The notes under the pieces were generated by a model, which saw nothing but the letters and a program-made list of their open reading frames with translations, did no database searches and had not been told where the DNA came from. Below are positions 55,985 through 64,000 of a DNA stretch of 64,000 nucleotides, in pieces. Numbering within the stretch: the first letter of the stretch is position 1; every line of letters starts with the position of its first letter. The translations under genes were made by a program, and so were the position numbers. Origin of the DNA: Malaya genurostris (taxonomy: Eukaryota > Arthropoda > Insecta > Diptera > Culicidae); assembly GCF_030247185.1 (NCBI RefSeq), contig NC_080571.1, forward strand, positions 236,188,666 to 236,252,665, given 5' to 3'.

Positions 55985-56395
55985 ATGGAAAATGTACTTA
56001 AGTTTATCAACTTTAAAAATTTGGCTGAGGTTCAACATATATATGGCGAGAATAACAAACAGTACCCGAAGTCACTTGTGTATATCTGCTCACCTAAAAT
56101 ATTGGGTCTCGGAGCAAGTTTCCGATGTTTCACAACAGATCACACTACCAGCAAGAAATGTCCGACCTCATGTCAGCCATATTGGACAACAACGTTGCAT
56201 CGTCACAACACAATTGGACAACAACGTTTCATGGTCACCGATATAGGTGACGTATATTTTTTCGATCAAAACATATATCGTTTGTGGGATGCTATGAAAA
56301 TTTTCATAATTGTGAAGAAACCAATCATTTGCCCATGCAATCTTTTGGGCGAAATACCAGTTATTGATGAATCGACGTATCCTGAGAGGTTCTAA
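55985..56395 (+). CDS. Unrecognised 136-residue ORF
   Basis: Among the longer ORFs of the window without a known relative. It contains a short direct repeat, 'attggacaacaacgtt' at about 56179 and 56214. No signal peptide or domain recognised, and it starts right after the foldback element. Probably chance or a relic of an unknown TE. Confidence 0.12.
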   Translation: MENVLKFINFKNLAEVQHIYGENNKQYPKSLVYICSPKILGLGASFRCFTTDHTTSKKCPTSCQPYWTTTLHRHNTIGQQRFMVTDIGDVYFFDQNIYRLWDAMKIFIIVKKPIICPCNLLGEIPVIDESTYPERF

Positions 56396-56706
56396 TGGTA
56401 CAAAATTGTTTTTAACGAGAAATTTCCAGTGCTTGGAGCTTCGAAAGAAAAATGCCTTAGGATTTGATACCAAACATTAGTACTTAAGTATTTATTACGA
56501 AAACATTTGGTCCCGGTTTTTTTTTAGCGTGTTAGTTATTGAGCTTTGTTATTTAATGAAAAAAAATCTGAGCTTCCGAAGAATTGTTTTGATAAGCACG
56601 TATTATCCGGGCTCTGCTTCAAGCAAATTAACCATTATTGTATGCTGAATTCAAACGTGGTTGTGAAAACACCGATAACGTTCTGGTCGCCCAAATGAAG
56701 TTTGTA
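56396..56706. other. No supported feature
   Basis: AT-rich, leading to the 5' end of the ORF1-only element. Confidence 0.35.
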
Positions 56707-56959
56707 CAGTTCGCTTTCACATCTCATCCAAATTAGTCGATAAAACAAAACAATAGCTACCGCCGACACGAAAAAATACAATTGTTGTTGACTTCAGACA
56801 GTGCAAAATTCGACCTTCGATACGAGAACTTGAAGGTTTGCTTAAGGAGCAAATGCATTTTGACATTAAACGTGTGCGTTTACTTCAATGCAATAAGACA
56901 AATAATGTCTGATGAGTCTAAATGAAACGTAAAATCAAATGAAATTGGTTATGTAAAAA

Positions 56960-57320
56960 CAAAGTCTTGGCATTACATTCCTTTTGTGGAATTTGGCCTT
57001 TCTGTTTCAACAGACTTCGCAGCCGATTCTTATGCCGTTTTTCATTGAAAAACACTGGTGGCGTGGATTGCTCTGATTTTGCACTTCCGAGCAGAAATGC
57101 AATATTTTGACGGTGTTTCATTGCCATTTCGAAAGTGCAAAACCAGGGCAATCCACGCCACCAGTGTTTCTCAATGAAAAACGGCATTAGTGTACAGAAT
57201 CATTGCATGGCTAGTACTATGGATCCTACTGACACTAAGAACCGTTCCAGGTCGGGGCTCGAACATACGACAACTGGCTTGTAAGACCAGCGTCCTATGC
57301 ACTGAACCGCTAACCCGGGA
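56960..57320 (-). mobile_element. tRNA-derived SINE, family 1, split by a MITE
   Basis: The minus strand runs from CCCGGGTTAGCGGTTCAGTG to 'atgccaagactttg'. The 11-bp direct repeat ATTGGTTATGT at 56944-56954 and 57331-57341 probably marks its insertion. The MITE at 57033-57186 interrupts it. Confidence 0.88.
57033..57186. mobile_element. 154-bp PIF/Harbinger-like MITE
   Basis: Termini TGCCGTTTTTCATTGA... and its inverse give about 54-bp inverted repeats with three mismatches. TTA lies on both sides (57030-57032 and 57187-57189). The uninterrupted SINE copies have a single TTA there, proving the 3-bp duplication. A TTA duplication fits PIF/Harbinger. Confidence 0.88.
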
Positions 57321-58084
57321 TATAATGTGCATTGGTTATGTGCACTTAGCATAAACTAGTAAGTAAAAACCTTTTACCTCTTGAACTTACCAAATAATGT
57401 TCTTAACATCCAGTTTTACAAAGAGTTGGATGCAATTCAATTCGCAAAAGATATGGAAGATAGTGCTATAGAAGTGCGTGTGCATGATCTTCCCTCAAGC
57501 GTTACCGATTCATATATTCGCAAAACTATATCCCAATACGGAGAGATTCTCTCTACCGAAAAGGAAAAGTGGAAGAATTTTTCCCCGGTATTCTAAATGG
57601 CGTACGTTTATTACGCATACACTTGAAGAAGGCTATACCTTCTTATGTGACTTTCGGTCAAGATACAAGAATTCCGTGCAAATCACTTGTTACCTATGAC
57701 AATCAGATGGCCACATGTCAATATTGCCCAAAAGCTGTTCACTACGGTAAGCCATGTGATGAACTGGACAAGGAGACAACTACACCAAAGGACAACGGTG
57801 CTTCCTTCACACCAACCCCAAGCAACCCCAGTACACCTGTGACAGCCACCAGCAACAATGAAGCATCCCCTTCAACGAATCCATCATCATCCCCTATAGA
57901 ACAAAGTACACCAGCTGCAGTTAACAACTTACCCTCCAACCAACCAGCAATTGCAACCAATGTACAACAAGGTGCATCTACAGCAACTAGCAACGAAAAG
58001 AAGACGGAAATCGACAACAATAAGGAGGGTATCGATAAGTAGTTAGCAACATTCAAACAGTTATTACTCTGAAATGGCTTAATT

Positions 58085-58935
58085 TTTTGCAGCGTGCTTT
58101 GCGATGACATGTTTGTTTACATGTCAATAACAGCTGCGCAATCGATTGGTTTCGGTACGGTTTATCGTTTCAATGATGAGTCGATTTGCCCCGATCCGGT
58201 AGGAAAACGGGTCCCAGCCAGCCCGGCCGGGACTTAAAAGTGGTTGATTAAATCAGGAAAAACCCATCGGCGTCAACGCGGGATTTGGCCAAGCAGTTCA
58301 ACACTAGCATCGGGATGATTCAACGGATCAAAGTTTGGAACTCCCTGAAAACGTACAAGAAACAGAAGGTGCCGAAAAAGTCCCTGGTACAGCAAGTTCA
58401 GGCAAAAACAAGAGCGCAAAAACTGTATAACCGGATTCTACAGAATAAAGACGGATGCATCCTGATCGACGACGAAACCTACACCAAGGAAGACTCTCGC
58501 CTGGACCACAATATTATACGAAATCGGTGTACCAGGACCTGGACGACGCTGACACCACGGTAGCGATGGAAAACTTTTGGCAGAAGGTGTTGGTCTGGCA
58601 AGCAATTTGTACCTGTGGTTTGCGGTCGTCGATTTTTTTCACGAAGGGCACAATTAACGCCAAGGTGTACGAGGAAGAATGTGTGAAGAAGAGAATGCTG
58701 CCACTGTACAGAAAGCATAAGGCTTCTCCTCTCTTCTTGCCGGATTTGGCTTCAGCCCACTACGCCAACTCCGTTCTACAGTGGTTGTCAAAAATAATGT
58801 ACAATTCGTGGAAAAGGACATCAACCCACCGAACTGCCCGGATCTTCGGCCAATTGAAAGGTATTGGGCAAGCGGCACTTTCGGAAGGAAGGTACAGTGT
58901 CCCAAAACATGCAGAAGTTAAAAAAAACTAGACAA
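58085..58935 (+). pseudogene. ITmD37E-type transposase relic, distinct lineage
   Basis: The + strand reads GPSQPGRDLKVV-like sequence (58205-58245), then KNPSASTRDLAKQFNTSIGM and KTYKKQKVPKKSLVQQVQAK (HTH region). The first Asp is in GCILIDDETYTKED (about 58455-58495). After frameshifts come FWQKVLVWQAICTCG, LFLPDLASAHYANSVLQW (second Asp) and INPPNCPDLRPIERYW (Glu). Allowing for the frameshift, 37 residues lie between the second Asp and the Glu. It is clearly different from copies A and B. No TIR pair was identified. Confidence 0.87.
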
Positions 58936-58946
58936 AAAATTAAACA

Positions 58947-59550
58947 ACCTGTTTTAATCCACTTAGTGGTGTAATGATGCCTTTCTCATATCAATCATAC
59001 TATCATATATAATACTGTGGTATTCTTCAAAATAATTTTCTTCGATTCTTAAAAGAATAACCGAAATCAATTTGTTTGATCGTCTACTGATAAAAACTAT
59101 CAATTGGAGAAGATTTGAGGTCGATTTAGAAACCTTTTTACGGTTTTCGCCCTTTTCAGTGATGGTATAAAATTTTTAACACACTTTACCCTGTAATTCC
59201 GGACCCGGAAGTCGGATCCGGATGAAATTCAGGAATTACGTATAGGACCACAGGACCTTTTAATTTCTTTTTGCACATTTTACCTTATAATTCCGGAACC
59301 GGAAGTCGGATCCAAAAAAATATTTAGGAATTTTGTCTGGGACCTCAAGACCTTTCATTTGAATCTAAGTTTATGAAAATCGGTTCAGCCATCTCCGAGA
59401 AAAGTTAGTGCAAAAAATCGTTACACTCACATACGCACATACACACACAGACATTTTGCGTACTCGACGAACTGAGTCGAATAGTATATAACACTCAACA
59501 GTCGGTTTTCACAGTGATTGTATAACCTTTCTATATGAGAAAGGCAAAAA
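58947..59550. repeat. Culicine interspersed repeat with inverted ends
   Basis: Starts 'ttttaatccacttagtggtg' and 'gatgcctttctcatat', and ends 'ctatatgagaaaggc', so the termini carry the inverse pair GCCTTTCTCATAT / ATATGAGAAAGGC. The interior has 'tccggaaccggaagtcggat', 'cgacgaactgagtcgaatag' and an (AC)n tract. Recalled as very common in Aedes. Confidence 0.75.
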
Positions 59551-59564
59551 GAACCTTTTCATCG

Positions 59565-60000
59565 GGAACATGCACCGTGTCATAAGTCGATCGTTAGAGT
59601 GGCTGAGCTTCGTGAACTGAAATTCAAATTGCTACCACAACCTCCACATTCGCCAGATTTAGCTCCCTGTGACATTTTCTGTGCTGATCACAGAAAATGT
59701 CACAGGAAGCTAAATCTGACGAATATGGAGGTTGCTTTCTCTATAAGACTGAACCCTTTTCGACCGGCGTGTTATAACCCAGAACTGACGCTATCCGACT
59801 TCTACTTGTTTCGATCGATGCAGAACACTCTTATCGGAATACGCTTTTGAGCGTAATTCGAGCCTTGAAACAGGTTTGCAAATTTATAAGTTGATAGAAA
59901 GATGGCAACTTGTAATCATTTTTCCATCAGGTATCCTCGAATTTCAGGAAAGTTACAACTGAAAACCTATTCTTAGACCCAATAATCTCTTTTTGAAAAT
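59565..60000 (+). pseudogene. Mariner transposase C-terminal relic containing a palindrome
   Basis: The + strand reads VAELRELKFKLLPQPPHSPD and LAPCDIF (third Asp region). This turns back on itself as a 46-bp inverted repeat (59638-59683 with 59689-59734). A second YNPELTLSDFYLFRSMQNTL segment and a tail LIERWQLVI follow (to about 59945). Two pieces of mariner-type transposase are thus joined through the palindrome. Only C-terminal sequence remains. Confidence 0.8.
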
Positions 60001-60310
60001 GTTTCGATGATTTCGTTATACTTTAAAAACATCAAGTAGCAAGTAATTATACAAAGATCACGTCGTAGACTGCAGGTCCCCTTTTATAAATATTCGGTTT
60101 CAAACTGCGTGCTTTCAATATGTACTGTAGTAAACTAAACGCAACGATCGGTGACTCTGTTATTTAGTTATCCTACAATAGTTTTGAACAAGTATACAAA
60201 GCTTCTGATCGAACGGGATGAAGAAAAGCAATAAATAAACTTTCTCGTTGTAGCCGTCAGATTCCGTCTACACTTATTTTCTGAAACGAATACATTAAAC
60301 TTTTCCATTC
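60001..60310. other. No supported feature
   Basis: Anonymous AT-rich sequence. Confidence 0.35.
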
Positions 60311-60905
60311 AAAGTGTCCAGTGTTGTATCTGCAGAGCCACTTTTAATTGCTTTCATGAGCTTCAACTCACGCAACGGCAATTTCACAGACGACCAACTA
60401 TACTCTGCTGTATGCATGTATAGAGATCTAATAGTATCAACCACCAGCGAACCGCAACACTTGATGACCTACGGGAAGCCTGGTGCCCTCAAGTCCAATT
60501 CAATTCACCCAGTCGTGCGAAAGTGGCCATTTACAATATGAAGCGTCTCTTGACTTGTCGTCCCGCACTCACTGGGGTCGGAAATTCACGCTACTTTCGC
60601 AACGTGAATCTCGATTACTCAATTAGGATGCTTACAGGGCAGCAGCAGTTAGCAAGTGGCCAGTGGGTCGCTTCGGTAGGGTGCAGCCACCCAAATGGGA
60701 GCAAAATTCTCTTTTCACTCTACTTGGGGGAAGGTACCAAGAAACGGCAGCCCGTGGGAAAGTTTTGCCTTTTGGAGGTTTCCGAGTTTATCCATCCGAG
60801 GCCGGCGTGCGGCTGGACGATAGTGATTTGAGCTTTTGGTCTGACCAGGAAGTGATCAGTGGAGCAGAGAAAGATGCGACGCACAGGAGAGTGAAGATAT
60901 GAACC
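60311..60905. other. GC-richer unique island with unrecognised ORFs
   Basis: Three overlapping + ORFs (60314-60541, 60523-60831, 60663-60902; 75-102 aa) match no family I know. Composition is unlike the surrounding TEs. A host exon cluster or regulatory island is possible; no splice pattern could be fixed. Confidence 0.2.
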
Positions 60906-61850
60906 GCTTTGTAGCGATGATCAGTGTGAGAAGTCGTAAAACTGTGGGGTTCGGATGGATGTAACTGATGCAGCATTGAGGGATATCCGAGAACCGAACA
61001 TTAAGAAAGTAATAACATTTTGTTGGATGACATTTTTTTTCTTTGTTGAACTTGATGGTTGAAGTTGGGCAAATGGACGGATCGATGATTTTTTATGATT
61101 TAATTTTTGAAATTAACACCAAAGTCATTCTATATTGCAACGTCCTTATCAGGAATTTATTAATGCATAGTGATTTAAAAAACATGTTAATTTTAAGGAA
61201 TACAACCACGTGTTAGGCATAAATGAAGACAGGTTGCTCATCCTCAATGCAATGTGCTAGACCACATGGATTTGAAAATTATTACACTGCGAGTCGTTTG
61301 TCAATGCTTCCTATCTAACAGTTGCTATCCAGAAGGTGATCAATAACAGGTGCGTTTTAAATACCACTTGCAGTGTAGGCTGCTCTTTAATCGTCCTCCT
61401 ACTGATGTGTTTTCTTTATCCATTGCTCCGTCGATACAGGAGCATGAACGAGAATCGATAAGTAAAAAACTTCGATAACCTTTCCTAGCATATTCATTCT
61501 TGTTGCGGATGTGCACGATTGGAAGGTTTCCCCCTACCTGCTATTTTTTTGTATTTTCTCTTATATGCGTGTTCTAAAGTGGAAACCGAGGGTTGATTTT
61601 AGTTCATTGATATAAAGTCAAGTCTTACACAAACCTGTAGACGGCATGTGCAACCTTTTCTAAATTATTGTGTAGAAAGACGGCTAATCAATACTAAAAA
61701 GTGTCTTTCACATACGAAATCAAAATTGATTTGGATTTTCAATTAGTGTAGTTCTACGAAATAATCACACATTTTATTACGCAACGAATTCTAGAACCTT
61801 TAGAGTATTACCCGAAATTTTATTTCTCTCTGAATAAAGTTTCCTAGAAT
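60906..61850. other. No supported feature
   Basis: AT-rich; nothing recognised. Confidence 0.35.
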
Positions 61851-63156
61851 TTCATTATCCCGAATGGTTTATCACCTGGAACATCGTTATTAGATGGCTC
61901 ACAAACTTAGATTCAAATGAAAGGCTTCTTGGTCCCATAGTTTGCTATTGAATTTTACCCGGATCGAACTTCCAGTTCGGGAGTAACGGGGTAAAATGTG
62001 CAAAAAAAAAAGAAAAAGTGCACTCGATTTTCTCCGTGATCGCTCCGCCGATTTTCTTCAACTAAGATTGAAGTTAAAGGTCTTGTAGCCCCATAGGTTG
62101 CTATTGAATTTCATCTGAATCCGACTTCCGATCCGGGAGTTACGGGGTAAAATGTGCAAAATGAACTGAGGGGGGGGGGGATAAAATGTGCAAAATTTTC
62201 TCATAGACCACTCATTCAATTCTCACTAGCATAGGTTTAAATTAAAGGTCTTACAACTCAAATTTCAGCCGGATACGATTTCCGGTTCCGGAATTACAGA
62301 ATAATAGTTATGCGAATTTCTTTTTCAGGGATGTGCTTTTATACATGACACGGAAAATTCATTAAAATACATTCAAATAGCCGTATAATTCTTGGAATTG
62401 GACAGATTTGGTTAGTTGATGATCAAATACATTGATTTTGGGAAAACCGGATCTTCGTTCCAGATTCCGGAAGTATCGAAAAAAAGTGATCGTGTACTCC
62501 AAACCGGAAATCACTTCAATTTCTTAGAAACGGCTGAACCGGTTTCTCATAATCTTAGATTTGAATGTAATATTATCCAGATCGAACTTTCGGCTTGGGA
62601 GTAACAGGGTAAAATGCACAAAAAACATGAAAAAAGTGCACTCGAAGTTCTAGAAGACCGGTCAACCGATTTTGTTGTGAATTACTATGGCGCGATTTCA
62701 AGATTTACCCTCTGAGAGAGTGTTAAATATTCGATCGTGAATATCTCTTGTTATATATTATGTATAAACATCGTTTTTGCCTTTCTCATATAAAAAAGTT
62801 CTGCAAAAAGTTTAAATTGAGGCCCGTGCTAAATACTATTCGACTATACTATACTATACGACTCAGTTCGTCATGTAGTCATGTATGTAACCGAGTTTTC
62901 CAATCTTAGATCCAAATTAAAGGTCTTATGATCCCATACAAAATTATTGAATTTTGCTTGGACAGAACTGCGAAAAAATTGAAAATATGTGCACTATTTT
63001 TTTCAAAGATGGCGTGACCGATTTTTACAAACTTAGATTTAAATTAAAGGTTCTATGATTATATACAAAACCTACATACACAATTTCATCTGGATCCGAC
63101 TTCCGGTTTTGGAATTATAAAGTAAAATGTGTTAAAAATTTTATACCATCACTTAA
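61851..63156. repeat. Culicine repeat region, about five tandem-like diverged units
   Basis: 'cttagattcaaatgaaagg', 'gatccgacttccg' and 'gggtaaaatgtgcaaaa' variants recur at about 61910, 62080, 62220, 62560, 62910 and 63040. 'cgactcagttcgtcatgtag' is at 62860. Same family as 2640-3320 and 59.1-59.5 kb. Confidence 0.7.
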
Positions 63157-63685
63157 CCCCTTAACGACCAAGGGAAATGTGTTTCCCTTCTATAAATATC
63201 GTTATAGATTCTTCAATTACTATTAAATCGATGTTTTCTTTTACTGAATGTTAAAGAAAACTTATTTCCACAGCGACAAGTGTGTTTCTGAACGAATAAG
63301 TAAAAAGAACTATCAATCTTTATTGCACTAAAACAGTGTGTGCAAAATGGCGTATAGAAAATAGAACAAATAATAAATGTGTTATGAGCAACGTTCACAA
63401 GTACATGAAATCGTTTCGTAGAATACCATAACTAACTATTCATTTTACTATTCTGATAATCAAAGCAATTAAAGCAATAAATTAAATTACGATATAATAA
63501 TCCCAAATCTTCTTTTATTTAGTTCTAAGAATTATAGGGCAAACTATTTCCCATGAAATTATAGGAAACTTATGCACCCTACTATGTTTTTCTGGTGATA
63601 TTCTCTTAATTTGCACCCCCCAATAGCTAAAATATTGTCTTGTACTGACATATTTCGTCCTGGACATCTTATGGTCGTGAAGGGG
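63157..63685. mobile_element. 529-bp piggyBac-type MITE
   Basis: CCCCTTAACGACCA at the left and, inverted, CCCCTTCACGACCA at the right (13 of 14) are flanked by TTAA at 63153-63156 and 63686-63689. TTAA duplication with C-rich ends is the piggyBac signature. No transposase frame inside. Confidence 0.82.
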
Positions 63686-63689
63686 TTAA

Positions 63690-64000
63690 ATGGGCGAAAA
63701 AAACACTTTAAAAGTTGTCCAAACTGGCCACAAAACTACTCCATTTGATAGTCATTATCAGTAGACGGCCAAAAAATCTGATTCCGGCTATCATGGCTCC
63801 CGGTTTCCGATTCCGGAACCACCGGAAATAGTGGTCATATTTTTCCAAATGGATCACACTCACTTTTCTGAGCGATGGTTTGACCGATTTTCACAAATTT
63901 AGATTCAAATGAAAGGTCCTGTGCTCCCATTAGGAATTCCTGTATTTTATTCTGATCCGACTTCCGATTTCGGTAGTCATTATCAGTAGACGGCCAAACA
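63690..64000. repeat. Culicine repeat with 225-bp tandem period, running off the window
   Basis: TAGTCATTATCAGTAGACGG at 63749 recurs at 63974, so the unit is 225 bp. It contains 'gattttcacaaatttagatt' and 'gatccgacttccgatttcgg'. The second unit continues past the window end. Confidence 0.8.

Larger units (their letters stand above)
56707..58025 (+). mobile_element. ORF1-only non-LTR element, copy 2 (with nested insertions)
   Basis: Starts CAGTTCGCTTTCACATCTC like copy 1 (A+1 about 56708, AGTCG at +28). A 482-bp insert at 56909-57390 is bracketed by CAAATAATGT (56899-56908 and 57391-57400). Similarity to copy 1 ends at about 58023, without the 3' UTR; a transposase relic follows. No reverse transcriptase. 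Confidence 0.85.
56755..58042 (+). pseudogene. LINE ORF1 protein relic with intact CCHC knuckle
   Basis: Versus copy 1, about 85 bp including the start codon are deleted (near 56752). The frame then runs from LPPTRKNTIVVDFRQCKIRP to NKTNNV, where the nested insert sits. After it, IQFYKELDAIQFAKD joins straight to MEDSAIEVRVHDLPSS because 20 residues are deleted in frame. A frameshift follows near 57585. The frame 57569-58042 has MATCQYCPKAVHYGKPC, an intact C-x2-C-x4-H-x4-C knuckle, then a Thr/Pro/Ser/Asn-rich tail. It shows what the knuckle of copy 1 looked like before its base loss. Confidence 0.85.

Noticed and set aside
1..64000. Endogenous viral element (flavivirus- or rhabdovirus-like), common in Aedes
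   Set aside because: No viral protein motif was recognised in any ORF; the only RT, RNase H and zinc-knuckle motifs belong to non-LTR elements.

Overview
The window looks like intron or intergenic DNA of a dipteran insect, most likely a culicine (Aedes-like) mosquito. It is AT-rich and carries no long intact host ORF. It is packed with decayed transposons of families known from mosquitoes: mariner and ITmD37E DNA transposons, Jockey- and I-type LINEs, several tRNA-derived SINEs, and MITEs with clear target duplications. The organism is inferred from repeat style recalled from memory (a Feilai-like SINE and motifs such as the 'cgactcagttcgtcga' and 'agtggtgtaatgatgcc' repeats). No database was searched.

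Layout: 0-6 kb holds an ITmD37E relic, a mariner relic, culicine interspersed repeats and a 1.5-kb TIR element. 6.7-8.2 kb is a GC-richer island that may hold a minus-strand promoter. 9-11 kb is a tandem mix of MITEs and tRNA-like SINEs. 12-22.8 kb is mostly anonymous AT-rich DNA with SINEs, MITEs, a head-to-head mariner junction and hairpins. 23.2-24.1 kb is a second promoter-like island. 25.2-26.3 kb is an ORF1-only retroelement split by a SINE. 27.3-28.6 and 37.0-38.1 kb are two sister ITmD37E copies. 32.3-33.6 kb is a Jockey reverse-transcriptase relic holding a SINE with a 14-bp duplication. 34.66-35.80 kb is the best ORF1-only element, flanked by a 16-bp duplication. 41-43 kb has a LINE ORF1 zinc-knuckle relic, a foldback-type element and hairpins. 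43.57-47.53 kb is a 5'-truncated LINE (endonuclease, reverse transcriptase, RNase H) with a 15-bp target duplication and a 19-bp 3' UTR hairpin. 47.5-52.2 kb is mostly unique sequence with a possible minus-strand first coding exon near 50.7 kb. 52-60 kb is a second transposon cluster, including a three-level nested insertion, a mariner split by a 1-kb TIR element, and a mariner palindrome. 61.8-64 kb is culicine repeat interrupted by a piggyBac-type MITE.

No element appears able to move by itself: every transposase and reverse transcriptase seen has frameshifts, stops or deletions. SINEs and ORF1-only elements would depend on LINE proteins supplied from elsewhere. The most unusual item is a family of short non-LTR elements encoding only ORF1 (RRM-like domain plus CCHC knuckle). 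Three copies share an initiator and a correctly spaced downstream promoter motif.
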